Source of the DNA: Pycnococcus provasolii
Taxonomy: Eukaryota > Chlorophyta > Pseudoscourfieldiophyceae > Pseudoscourfieldiales
Direction of reading: 5' to 3'
DNA: 64,000 bases
NCBI GenBank assembly: GCA_049487715.1
Contig: CP150571.1
Span: forward strand, 248,001 to 312,000
In this document: positions 46,138 to 55,710 of the stretch, piece by piece
Position numbering within the stretch: the first letter of the stretch is position 1
Layout: each line of letters begins with the position of its first letter
Translations under genes and position numbers: made by a program
The notes under the pieces: model-generated
Databases searched by the model: none
Told to the model about the DNA's origin: nothing
The model's input: the letters and a program-made list of their open reading frames with translations, nothing else

Positions 46138-48102
46138 CTACTTCGACTGCCGCTGCTTTTCGCGCTCCTTCGCCTCCTTGCGCTCCTTTCGAAGGCGCTT
46201 TCGGGTCCAAGGGCTCATCACGCAGTCATACGCAGCCTTTCGGGCACGCGAAGGCAGTGCGCACATCAGCCACGTAATTCCGTCCACCAACGGCGACGAC
46301 GAAGACGACTCCGCAGACTTCTTCATCTCCTCGCCACGCTTCGGTGATGATGGTGATGATGATGACGATGTGGAGACTGTTGGAAGGCCTTCGGCAGCTA
46401 AGCGACGTTCGATCTCCGCCCGCTCCACCATCATGTCATGCTCCATTCTCTTGAAATACGCGTCGCGTCCATCCGTGTCGCCAGCTAGCATGTCAAATCC
46501 CGAAGGCGGCCTCCTTCTGATCATATGCGGAGAGTTTAGATCCTCGCAACACGCATCCTTTAGCGAAATTAACAAGCCGCGGGAAAATGCTCCCATCTGC
46601 CTGTAGTGCTTCTCCAGCGTCATGCGCCCGTGCAATGCCGCGAGCCTTGGGCCATTCGTGATGAGACGTGCCGCTTCCTTTGGATCGCGCGAGCCACGGC
46701 CCACGAGGCTGTATACAAACTCGCCAACAGTGCAGATGGGCATGAGCGTGATGTCGAACAGAGCGTCGTAGAAGAGGATAGTGCCCTCAATGCCCTGCTC
46801 GAATGCAACGCGGCACACAGCCTTGCAACGCCCGGTAGGGGCGTTGCGATTGCGCGTTGAGTCCAAATCACCCTTGAGCATGCTTTCGCCAAATATTTTA
46901 GTGCACATCGCGGAGAGTGGGTCGCCAGAAGCTTCGTCGCCGCACGCGTCCTGCATGACCGAGCAGCCGAAGAAGAGTGCAAGCACACTGCTGACGGCGC
47001 ACAGCGGTGCACCAACCGTGAGTGCGAGTGCGATGGCACCTGCGCTACCCACTCCCTTGTGCGCTCCAAGAATCATGAGCGGCGTGAATGTGCCCGTTCC
47101 AATGCTGCCGGACGCCAGCAGGCCGTAGAAGAGCGGCATGTTCCGCTTGGCGATGCACCTTCCGAGAATGCCACAGTGGTGGTCATAGTCGACGACACAC
47201 ACCTTGCAGATGCTGCAGTGGTGCACAACGACGGGAGGTGGTGGCCGTTCCACGCCGCAGACAGAGCATAGCTCGCGCTTCTTCACGTCGCCGAATGGCT
47301 TGTCTGGCTCGTCGCTGTCCTTGTCGCTGAACTTGGGACGTAGTGTCTTTGGTGGTACCCATATCAGCCCTAGAATACAAATGCCCATTGTAGCGGCACA
47401 TCCCCAGAAAGCAAGCTCGAGTGCCTGCAGTGCTTGCGAGTTTGCGGAGGAGAAGGTGGTGGTACTGGTGGTGGAAGAGGAGGAGGAGGAGGAGGAGGAG
47501 GAGGTGGCGGTGGTGGAGGTGGAGGAGGTGGAGGATGACGATGTTGGCGCCGCCGAGCGCAGGTTCAGAGTTGGTGCGATGCCCCACCTCATGGCGCACG
47601 CCATGGAAGTGGTCATAGCAGAGATGGTGCCGAGTCCGATGATGCACTCTTGCCTTTGTTCCTTTGGACTGTGTATGCACGTTCGTCGAAAGCATCCGAA
47701 CGACGCGTATTGTTTCGCGTACTTGCGCGCTTCGTACAGGTCGTGTTCGTCACGTTCACCGAACGATCCTCCAAGGTCCGTGGGAAAGTCACCACGTCCG
47801 AATGGTTCTCTGCCTGATTCCATTTTCTTCCTTGAAGGAGTGCTTGCTTGCGAATTTCGAGTCGGACCAGCCCGTGAGACGTCCGCCCATGTCAACAAGC
47901 CGTTATCACCATTATCACCACTAGCATCTTCAAACGAATCCATCTTCAAGCCTGAGTCATCATGAACATTCCAGTGTTTCTGTAGCGCATCTTCGTCACC
48001 CAGCAAGTCAGGTAACTTCAGAGGTTCGAGTGTGTGTTCATTATTATTACCAGCAGAGGCACTACCAGAAGGCGAGGGTGCAGATGACAAATTAGCAGCC
48101 AA
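46138..48102 (-). CDS. DHHC palmitoyltransferase
   Basis: 654 codons open. The DHHC cysteine-rich domain is clear: ELCSVCGVERPPPPVVVHHC, then CKVCVVDYDHHCGILGRCIA, followed by a membrane pair (FYGLLASGSIGTGTFTPLMI; AIALALTVGAPLCAVSSVLA). Two membrane helices precede it (IGLGTISAMTTSMACAMRWG; LALELAFWGCAATMGICILG region). DHHC enzymes S-acylate membrane-associated proteins through the DHHC Cys. The frame opens at TTG (48102) after an in-frame TGA at 48150, and the first in-frame ATG is 52 codons in. An ATG at 48290 in another frame (MPFAPSW, then Ser-rich) probably marks the true start, joined by an intron or a frame error near 48060-48150. A polyGlu/Ser/Thr-coding microsatellite (47475-47535) lies between helices. 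Confidence 0.85.
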   Translation of the reverse strand: MAANLSSAPSPSGSASAGNNNEHTLEPLKLPDLLGDEDALQKHWNVHDDSGLKMDSFEDASGDNGDNGLLTWADVSRAGPTRNSQASTPSRKKMESGREPFGRGDFPTDLGGSFGERDEHDLYEARKYAKQYASFGCFRRTCIHSPKEQRQECIIGLGTISAMTTSMACAMRWGIAPTLNLRSAAPTSSSSTSSTSTTATSSSSSSSSSSTTSTTTFSSANSQALQALELAFWGCAATMGICILGLIWVPPKTLRPKFSDKDSDEPDKPFGDVKKRELCSVCGVERPPPPVVVHHCSICKVCVVDYDHHCGILGRCIAKRNMPLFYGLLASGSIGTGTFTPLMILGAHKGVGSAGAIALALTVGAPLCAVSSVLALFFGCSVMQDACGDEASGDPLSAMCTKIFGESMLKGDLDSTRNRNAPTGRCKAVCRVAFEQGIEGTILFYDALFDITLMPICTVGEFVYSLVGRGSRDPKEAARLITNGPRLAALHGRMTLEKHYRQMGAFSRGLLISLKDACCEDLNSPHMIRRRPPSGFDMLAGDTDGRDAYFKRMEHDMMVERAEIERRLAAEGLPTVSTSSSSSPSSPKRGEEMKKSAESSSSSPLVDGITWLMCALPSRARKAAYDCVMSPWTRKRLRKERKEAKEREKQRQSK

Positions 48103-48378
48103 CCCGGAGGCGGCAGCGGTGAAGATGACGATGACGAAGAGGCACCCTCAATAGTCCTCAATAACCCAGCACCCTCGCCTAACCCAGCTGGAGACGAAGA
48201 CAAGGCTCCAGAGAAAGACTCCGAAGAAGAAGAAGAAGACATAGAAGAAGACGACCCAGACTCAGAGGTCCAGCTCGGCGCGAACGGCATGATTGTAGTT
48301 TCAGCGACTTCAGAAAGCGAATGAACGAATGATTCAAAGAGGGTCGGCGGAGAGAAAAAAGGAAAAACAACTAACAAC

Positions 48379-48475
48379 TAACCCTAACCCTAATCCTAGC
48401 CCTAACCCTAACCCTAACCCAGAACCCTAACCCTAACCCCTTGGAACCCTAACCCTAGCCCCTTGGAACCCTAAT
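48379..48475. repeat. telomere-like CCCTAA block in a divergent promoter
   Basis: About twelve CCCTAA or near-CCCTAA units, broken by CCCTTGGAA, between the probable DHHC start (48290) and the SDR start (48681). TTTAGGGGTT follows at 48532 and repeated ATCCCGTGTTCCA at 48477-48510. Confidence 0.85.
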
Positions 48476-48680
48476 CATCCCGTGTTCCAATCCCGTGTTC
48501 CAATCCCGTGTAGATCTACGATAGGGGTAAACTTTAGGGGTTACGAATTCACCGCTCCCATCCCTCGTAAGCGTTTCGGGGTTTCTTTAGGCGAATCTTC
48601 CGTGGTGTTTTTCACCACAAAAACCAACATTCCAAAGAATAAGATTGTCACAAGTTTGATCGGGATCCCTATACATATAT

Positions 48681-49658
48681 ATGGCTGCTGCTGCCGCTGC
48701 TGTTGGTGGTGGTGTTGGTGGTGGTGTTCGTTCTTGTCGTGGTCGTCCTGGTCATTCTTGTCATTCTTGTCCACCTTCTCATGTGAGTCATGTGCGTGGG
48801 GTTCGTCGTCGTCAAGTTCCGACTTCAAGACTTGGCGCTGCTGGGGTCCCTGGATTCGGCCGGGGTTCTCTTCTTGGGAGGAAGAGTTCGCTTGTGAAAG
48901 CGGCGTCGTCGGAATCGGAAGGGACATCACCGTCTTCGTCATCGCCGATGTCGGAGATCGAGGATTTCACACCTTCTGAGCCAACATCTGAGAAGAAACA
49001 TCGCGTCGTCATACTCGGAAGCGCGGGAGGTGTGGGAAAACTGTGCGCCGACCAACTCAACGCATCAGGCGAGTGGACTGTGCGAGCGGCAATCAGACCC
49101 AACTCAGACAAGCCGACACCGACAGGAGCTGACGAAGTCGTCACGTGCGATGTCTACGAGTACGAAACGCTTCCACCCGCACTCAAGGACTGTGACGCGT
49201 GCATCATCGCCGTCGGAACCACAAACTTCATGGACCCTCTCGGGCCCTTCAAGAACGAGTACCAAGGAACGAAGAACGTCATCGCCGCGGCAAAACAACA
49301 AGGCGTCACGAACGTCGTGCTCGTTACGTCCATGGGCGTCGAGGACATCTTGTATCCACTGAACCTCGCGTGGGGTGTCCTCTTTTGGAAAAAACTTGCA
49401 GAGGAGGAGCTGCAGCGTTCTGGATTAAGACACGTCATCGTACGGCCAGGTGGACTCTCCAACGACGCAGTTTCCGGCGCCGTCGTCTTCAAGCGACGGG
49501 GAAGCACGCCGGGAGGACGCGTGAGCCGCGCGAATGTCGCGCGCGTCGTGATCGAGGCATTGACGTGCGAGAACGCGGACAACAAGATTGTCGAAGTGGT
49601 GCAGGAGGAGGGCGCGACGGAGAAGCCGCTTAGCGACCTGTTTGAAAGCATAGACTAG
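48681..49658 (+). CDS. plastid-type NAD(P)-binding atypical SDR
   Basis: 325 residues, ATG at 48681. An Ala/Gly/Arg/Ser-rich leader of about 90 residues looks like a chloroplast transit peptide. The Rossmann core starts RVVILGSAGGVGKLCADQLN (atypical-SDR glycine motif GxxGxxG), with acidic CDVYEYETL, then CIIAVGTTNFMDPLGPFKNE, YQGTKNVIAAAKQQGVTNVV and LVTSMGVED. RHVIVRPGGLSND is the family's RPG motif. No catalytic YxxxK is evident, as in TIC62/NmrA-like atypical SDRs. It may bind NADP(H) and act as a redox-sensing or assembly factor; the substrate is unknown. It ends with TAG at 49656-49658. Confidence 0.82.
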   Translation: MAAAAAAVGGGVGGGVRSCRGRPGHSCHSCPPSHVSHVRGVRRRQVPTSRLGAAGVPGFGRGSLLGRKSSLVKAASSESEGTSPSSSSPMSEIEDFTPSEPTSEKKHRVVILGSAGGVGKLCADQLNASGEWTVRAAIRPNSDKPTPTGADEVVTCDVYEYETLPPALKDCDACIIAVGTTNFMDPLGPFKNEYQGTKNVIAAAKQQGVTNVVLVTSMGVEDILYPLNLAWGVLFWKKLAEEELQRSGLRHVIVRPGGLSNDAVSGAVVFKRRGSTPGGRVSRANVARVVIEALTCENADNKIVEVVQEEGATEKPLSDLFESID

Positions 49659-49703
49659 TCTAAAGTGTAAGTCGAATGTTGTGCCACACTTGAGATTTTA
49701 CTG

Positions 49704-50450
49704 CTAGAGAGCGCCATCCAGCTCCGCGGCAACAAGGCTCACGAAGCGATCATCTTGCACGAGGCGTTGCAGTGCGGCACGCACAAGCTCCTTTCGCTGC
49801 GCGCTCGTCGCCTTGTGACTTTTTTGGTAGCCTCCTGCGCCAGCGGCGGCTGGTTGCTTTGCTTTTGCACTCTTCCTTGATTTAGGCGGTGCGGGTGGTG
49901 GTGGAGATGACCCCTTCGGTGGCCGTCCTCTCGGCCTTTTTGCCTGAGAGACTTTCATCAATGTGCCTGGAGAGTGCGCAGGAACCGAGGGTGCAGCACT
50001 GATTCTGTTTGCACCGACGGCGACGGCGGCAGCGGCGGCGGCATCTGTCCTCGCATTTTTCGGCGGTCGTCCTCTCGGTCGTTTTACCGCCTGCGACGGC
50101 GACGGCGACAAAGCCGCCGCCGCCTCCTCCTCAGCCTCCCTCCTGCGCCTCTCTTCTGTCACCGCCTTTGGTGGTCGTCCTCGCTTTCGCTTTAGGCTGC
50201 CATCCATATTATGTGTCTTATCATATTCCAGACGTGCGTGCTGTCGTGCAACTTCTTGTTGCCTCTGCTCGTCAGTTGTACAGACGTATGGAGGAGACGG
50301 CCGAGGTTGACCAGGTCTCCACTCGCGAGCCAGACCTGAGCCAGGCGGTGGAGACGCAGTCACATGTCCTCCTAAGGGTACCAGTGCGGCCCCGACGGCA
50401 TTAGGCATGGGGTCGTACGCAGCTCCTGCACTACCTCCTGCCGACGCCAT
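49704..50450 (-). CDS. AT-hook DNA-binding protein
   Basis: 248 residues from the ATG at 50450; the longer frame begins at TTG. Three AT-hooks are visible: KRKRGRPPKAVTEERR, KRPRGRPPKNARTD and KRPRGRPPKGSSPP, each with the GRP core that inserts into the minor groove of AT-rich DNA. Ala/Pro-rich linkers separate them. A basic C-terminal segment (KSRKSAKAKQ) and a short helix (RKELVRAALQRLVQDDRFVS) end the protein. It is likely a nuclear chromatin-architecture factor like HMGA-type proteins. It is convergent with the SDR gene (45 bp). Confidence 0.85.
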   Translation of the reverse strand: MASAGGSAGAAYDPMPNAVGAALVPLGGHVTASPPPGSGLAREWRPGQPRPSPPYVCTTDEQRQQEVARQHARLEYDKTHNMDGSLKRKRGRPPKAVTEERRRREAEEEAAAALSPSPSQAVKRPRGRPPKNARTDAAAAAAVAVGANRISAAPSVPAHSPGTLMKVSQAKRPRGRPPKGSSPPPPAPPKSRKSAKAKQPAAAGAGGYQKSHKATSAQRKELVRAALQRLVQDDRFVSLVAAELDGAL

Positions 50451-51488
50451 GAGCGTGAGCTGGCACGAAAAAGGAAAAAGTGGGTGGAAATTAGTTACAT
50501 TTGTCTGACAAACCGAAACCCCGAAAGAAATTTTAATTTTGGATTTTTCACTCAAAAAATACGAAAAATAGGTCGGAACTCCCGCTTAAAAAAACTTCAA
50601 AAATATTTCTGTAGGAATTTACAGTACTGCACAGTAGTCGTCGTCGTCCTCTTCGGCATTATTGATCCGACATCAGATCAGAAAGCATTAAAAAATGTTA
50701 TTGATGAGCAGGCAGACAGGCAGACTGGTACGAAGTCCAAGTCTGCAACTTTGCGAAGGACGCAAGTCGCCAACCACACCACGCAAGTCGGAAAGGAGAC
50801 CACGCAACGAGAACACTTGCAAGGAACACTTGCAAGGAACACGGCCTAAGGTAGTACTAGGAACACGGCCTACCTTAGGAACACGCAAGGAGCACAGGTC
50901 ATCCTGGCACGCAAGGAGCACGGTCCTCCTGACGTTGGTGAAGTGGCAACAAAACGAACACACCATGCAACATGCAACATGCAAGAGAACTAACCTTAGA
51001 GAAGCATGTGTAATGGCACCGGTCATGCAAGAAACAGCCGGGGAACCACGGAACGGAACCCGGAAAAAGTTACCCGGGTAATGGGGGGGGGGGCGAGGGT
51101 TTGTTGGAAGCATTTATTATTACATAATATTGCGCGCCTTCTTTTTCTCACAGGCCGAACTCTCCTTGAAGGTTTTGTTTTTTGAGCCCTCAGCCTCAGC
51201 CTCAGCCGCCGTTTCGAGTTTCGAGGGAGTTTGAGGCTCATCTGTCACATCACATCAATCGATTCTCTTGAAAGAAAAAACCCTCGAGAGCTGTAAAAAA
51301 ACCCGCGCGCACCCTACCCTGCCCTTTGCTTTCATCATGCCCATTTTCAAGTTTCCAGTTTTCCTATCGCTTTGGGATTCCATGCTCACTCGCTCACATT
51401 CGCTCGTCTCGCTCGTCTCGCTCGTCATGGCCTGCTTTTCGCTCGTCTCACTCACCTTTCTCTATTGAGCCTAAGGACTCATTTTCAG
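50451..51488. other. intergenic / cyclin 5' region
   Basis: Upstream of both the AT-hook gene (divergent) and the cyclin. It holds AAACCCCGAAAG near 50518, AT-rich DNA, tandem CAAGGAACACTTGCAAGGAACAC (50815-50842), a G9 run (51085-51093) and CAGCCTCAGCCTCAGCC (51190). The last 100 bp are CTCGTCTCGCTCGT repeats. A 5' exon of the cyclin must lie here, but I cannot place its ATG. Confidence 0.4.
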
Positions 51489-52852
51489 GATTTTCATTTT
51501 CAAAGAGGGAGTCTCTCGATATCCTCCATGGACTACGTGGTGGTGGGGAACTTGGAGAACTTGGGGTGTCTGATCATCAACACAAGCTTGGGAAGTCGGC
51601 TCGTCGGGGGGGTTACGGTGGTGCGCACTCCTCTTCTTCAGGTTACGCATCCGCACGGGTGCCTGTGCGCACACCCTCGTCACCAGCACCTCAACACGGT
51701 GGTGCACCCAACAACGCTCACCAACACCACTCCTCTCGCAGTCCCAACAACCAACACGTTCCACACAGAGATGATCACCACAACCACCACCACAACCACC
51801 ACAACCACCACCACCAACCCTCGGCACCCAAGTCGCGACCAGCCACCGCGCCGACGACGACGACAAATAACACACACAACAAAAGAAACAATAACAGCGC
51901 GGCGGCGCAAACAACGCGCCTTGACACCACGCAAGAGCTGTACGCAGAGTGCTACGCATCCATGCGCGCAAAGGAACGACAGAGCTACGAGCGATACGGA
52001 ATCAACTTGGCGGGATGCCACGTGCGCGTCAGAGCCGCTTTCGTCGAGTGGGTGCTTGACGTCTGCGAGGAGCTGCAGCTCACGCTGTCAACCGCTAGCA
52101 CAGCCGTGCTGTACGCCGACCGCGTGCTCGGAAACGTCAAGGTGCCATCCAAAAGCCTGCTGCTCGTGGGCGCGTGCTGCGTGCTCGTCGCGGCGAAGTT
52201 CGAGGAACCGGAGAGCAAGGTGCCCACACTCAAAAAGCTTCACGAGACCATCATCGACATCTACTCCGAGGAACTCATGCGCAAGATGGAGCTTGCAATC
52301 CTCACGGAGCTCAAGTGGGACCTCGCGAGTGTGACGCCAGCGCACTTCGTCGACTACTTCCTCACGTCGAACAGACACGGCGCGCTCGACAACCTGCCGC
52401 GCGACGCGTGCACAGACACCGCGCGCAGGTACGCCATGGTCTTCCTGTCGCTCTCGCTGCAGCACATCGAGTTTACCGTGATGTTCTTGCCAAGCGTCGT
52501 CGCAGCAGCCGTCGTCGCAGCCATGCGATCGAAGCTTGGTGCCTCGAGGTGGACACCGTCGCTCGCAGCCGCGACGGGCTATGAGGAGGCGGACATCTCC
52601 GCATGCTGCGAACGCGTGCTGGCTGTTTACTCTCGAACATTCCACACATCCGATGAATCGGAAGCTATGGACGTCGAGCCGTCATCCGCGTCTGAGCGCG
52701 CCGACGCCGAGGCAGTGAGGAACGGCGTCGCTCTTCTTCACATCGACGCCGCGGCGAGCCTGCGTCACAAGGAGCGCGAACCATCCGCGCCGTCACCCAA
52801 GGGCCCATTCGAGGCGTGGGGGTCAGACGGAAGGCTTGTAGGTGGCGCGTGA
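51489..52852 (+). CDS. cyclin (cyclin-box protein), 5' end unresolved
   Basis: The frame is open from 51326 but has no ATG before 51962. CATTTTCAG at 51488 is a plausible splice acceptor, so a short upstream exon is likely. The N-terminal part is Ser/Gly/His-rich with a His/Asn run (51765-51820). The cyclin N box covers RVRAAFVEWVLDVCEELQLT, STAVLYADRVLG, LLLVGACCVLVAAKFEEPES and KVPTLKKLHETIIDIYSEEL. The C box starts TPAHFVDYFLTSNRHG. ELKWDLASVTPAHF resembles plant D- and A-type cyclins. No LxCxE or destruction box is obvious. It is the regulatory subunit of a CDK, cell-cycle phase unknown. Starting at 51962 would still keep the whole cyclin box. Confidence 0.82.
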
Positions 52853-53058
52853 TATTTTGATTAGATCCCTCATTCAGTAACGAAGTGCACTTTACTCTAT
52901 CCAGCGGTTGTCCATTCACACCATTCACTTTCACCATTCAGCCCATTCACCGGTGCCATTCACTTCGCGTTTTTGTTCATGGCGCAGGTGATTTCGAAGG
53001 TAACTGATTAGACAACAGAAACTATTTAGATGAAGAAAAAGGAGGTGCATGTCAAGTA

Positions 53059-54957
53059 TTAATAGAGAATGTTCGTAAACACGCGATGATACCTTAGGTC
53101 GTCCATGCACGCGTTCTCTACGCTGCTCACGCTCATTCCACGAGGAGGTTTGCCAAAGACGGTCACCTGACCGCAGAGCTGTGTCGCAAAGGCGATGAGC
53201 GAGAAGGCGCTTCCCATCTGTCGCTCCTTGGGGCGCGCATTGGGAGGTCTGCGTGCGGCCCAGAGTCCGGCAAGATACTCGCTCACCGCAGGACTGACTT
53301 CGCGATACTCGCATTCCGCGTGGCCCGTGAATCGGCTGGAAAGCCGATGGTCGAATGAGCCGATGGGCACGACGCAAATCTCGCGGCCTTCGGGAAGGTC
53401 GCCGCGACCTTCACTGTAGCCTCGAGCTGTGTTGCCCTCCGCATTCGTTTCCATCTGCCACCGAATCGTCGTGCGTCGTCCTGTGCTATCATCCTTCGCA
53501 CGCGCATTCCCAATGCGCAGCACGGCGTCATGTGCGTCGATGAGAGCGCCCGGACGCTGTGGACCTTCGCTGCCTGAGAGCACGACGGCGCAGGTGTCAA
53601 AGCTGACACCGAGGTGGCGCAGTCCCGTCAAGTCGTGGTCGTGGATATCTCGACCTTGCTTCGCACGCAGCAGCTCGAGGCTGCCCCCCGCAGCCTTGCT
53701 GACGGTGAACGCGTCAAGTGTGACTGGCCTCGACGTCACGCGCACCTCTCGGCTATACAATGTATCGCTGAGAACCATCTCCGCTCCACGGCTGTCGAAG
53801 ATCTCGCTGACGCGCAGGAAACGCATCGGCGGCAGACACCACGTGTTTGGCGAGATATTTGCGCCGGCAGCATAGCACGTCGCGTCGTTCCGTGCCGCGG
53901 CTGGAGGTAGGGCGCTTCGATAAGCGGCGTGGAGTGGCGGGCAGACACACCGTCCGAACACGCACCGCTTCTGATCGCCGCATCCTGTGGTGCGTGTGCA
54001 CTGTGGTGGGTTCATCGGATTCTGCAGATTGCGAATGATTTCCGTGAACGGCGACCCCACTTCTACCATCCTCCACACCGTCATGGCGTAATGACGCGTC
54101 GTGGACCCGTCGGCTGACGTGACGGATATGCGAAGTTGCGTTGGCCCAACCGACACCGCGACTTGGTCGGGAAATAGCTCCGTGGCATCGGCGCTGGCGT
54201 ACGTCAACTTGATGCTCGCACGGCGGTGGTAGCTGAGGATGGAAACCTTGATTGCGCTGACGTGGTTGGGAACGCTGTACGCGCCGAGATACGACTCGGT
54301 AAGTGGCACGGCTGCTGCCTGGGCACTTTGCGCGGCGAGACTTGATCGCCCAGGTGGCACGTAAGGCGCCGTGTTCTCAGGCAGGCGAGTCGCTTCGGGC
54401 GTCACACTTCCGATGCGTATGTCAGCGCTCGCCTCAGCTTTTTTCGTAAGGTCTTGCTGAGATGGCTTCGTTTCCTCTCCGCCATCTTCTGGGACGTCTT
54501 CATTTGTTTGTTGTTGCCTTGCATCCACTTGTGCTCGTATGGTGGCGTCGTGGTCGATCGGTTGAGCGGCTGCGTTCTTCTTCTTGGCTTTCTTTCCCGA
54601 ACTTGAGCCTCCTGATGGTGTTAAGGACGCCGCGCCTCGTTTCAAGGACTTCGGTGATGCTTGTGACTGTGCGTCAAGACTGCCCGAGTCTCCTCCTGCT
54701 CCTGCTCCTCCTCCTCCTCTTCTCCAGAACTTGTGCGGCCCGCCGTTGTGTTGCAGCGCGACGTCGAGGAGGAAGAAGGCGAGTGCCGCGACGACGATCA
54801 AGCTGACGCGCTTGACTTGCCTATAGTTGTACGTTTGGCCCGAATAAGGCGGAGCGCCACCACCTTTCGTGCCACCTTTGGTGAGGTTGTACCAGAGACG
54901 CTGCAGAGACACGACATGGAAAGAGGGGAGAGGCACCGCCATGAAGGAGCCGGACAT
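53059..54957 (-). CDS. GT29 sialyltransferase-like enzyme with cadherin-like/EGF-like stem
   Basis: 632 residues from the ATG at 54957; the frame reaches 55068 via GTG. One membrane segment (VSLIVVAALAFFLLDVAL, about 51-68) gives a type II Golgi topology. A disordered stem is followed by a beta-sandwich segment (SAIKVSILSYHRRASIKLTY through QLRISVTSADGSTTRHYAMT) that resembles the cadherin-like domain often attached to algal enzymes. A Cys-rich EGF-like piece comes next (CTRTTGCGDQKRCVFGRCVC). The catalytic part shows sialylmotif L (CAVVLSGSEG, then IDAHDAVLRIGNAR and RRTTIRW) and motif S (MGSAFSLIAFATQLCGQVTVF), with a late His (DLRYHRVF). Donor and acceptor are unknown: animals use CMP-sialic acid, plants possibly CMP-Kdo. 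Confidence 0.85.
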   Translation of the reverse strand: MSGSFMAVPLPSFHVVSLQRLWYNLTKGGTKGGGAPPYSGQTYNYRQVKRVSLIVVAALAFFLLDVALQHNGGPHKFWRRGGGGAGAGGDSGSLDAQSQASPKSLKRGAASLTPSGGSSSGKKAKKKNAAAQPIDHDATIRAQVDARQQQTNEDVPEDGGEETKPSQQDLTKKAEASADIRIGSVTPEATRLPENTAPYVPPGRSSLAAQSAQAAAVPLTESYLGAYSVPNHVSAIKVSILSYHRRASIKLTYASADATELFPDQVAVSVGPTQLRISVTSADGSTTRHYAMTVWRMVEVGSPFTEIIRNLQNPMNPPQCTRTTGCGDQKRCVFGRCVCPPLHAAYRSALPPAAARNDATCYAAGANISPNTWCLPPMRFLRVSEIFDSRGAEMVLSDTLYSREVRVTSRPVTLDAFTVSKAAGGSLELLRAKQGRDIHDHDLTGLRHLGVSFDTCAVVLSGSEGPQRPGALIDAHDAVLRIGNARAKDDSTGRRTTIRWQMETNAEGNTARGYSEGRGDLPEGREICVVPIGSFDHRLSSRFTGHAECEYREVSPAVSEYLAGLWAARRPPNARPKERQMGSAFSLIAFATQLCGQVTVFGKPPRGMSVSSVENACMDDLRYHRVFTNILY

Positions 54958-55710
54958 CTTCACGATCCAAAACCGGCTTGCCGGGTGGAGAGCTTGCGCG
55001 ACTTGGAAGAACCACACGCCAAACCAACCCACGCTTACCTCGGACTTCCTTGGGTCCCGGGATCCCACCTAAGGTTATATGATACTAGCTTGCCTAGTAC
55101 TATTTTCTCGCTTCCAATCTCTTAAGTTTTTATCACACTTCGACCTAAAACACGGTTAGGTAATATTAGCACAGGTACCTTAGTTCTCTGCTTCTTCTTG
55201 CTTGGTTCGGGACAACTTCCTTCTTCCTGTGACAAGTTCCCTTGCAACAAGGCCATTGCCATTTGCCAACCAGTTGTAGGTCTCGCGATCTTCTCTCTCT
55301 CTCTCGCTCACTGCTCATGAATGTTTTGTTAAGGTGTGTATGGATAGTGGCGTACTGGCGTCGCACCCCTAGTCCTGAGCTCACAACAGGTCACGCCGCA
55401 CGCCTTAATCATCACCATTTATTTCGTTTCGTATCGTTCGCACTTCGCACTTCGCTCGAGGTTAATTAATTGGTAGTTGAAAGTTGAAACGGGAACTTGC
55501 TTGATGAATGAATGAAATCAACGAATGGATGAATGAATGAATTAAAAAATCTTGAATAATAATAGCCTTCTTTCTTGTGGATCGATGCCGCGCAATATGC
55601 GTCATCATCATGCTGCATCATCCACATGTATTGTGTTGTGAGTTGGGACTCACGCTGTCACGCATGATGTGCAATCATCTGTCACTCAAATCATGATGAT
55701 TTAGTCTATC
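54958..55710. other. intergenic, GAAT-type repeats
   Basis: Upstream of the GT29 gene. It includes a TCTC run (55292-55304), TGAATGAATGAA/ATGAATGAATGAATT (55505-55542) and ATCATCATGCTGCATCATCC (55603-55625). There is no convincing frame. Confidence 0.45.
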
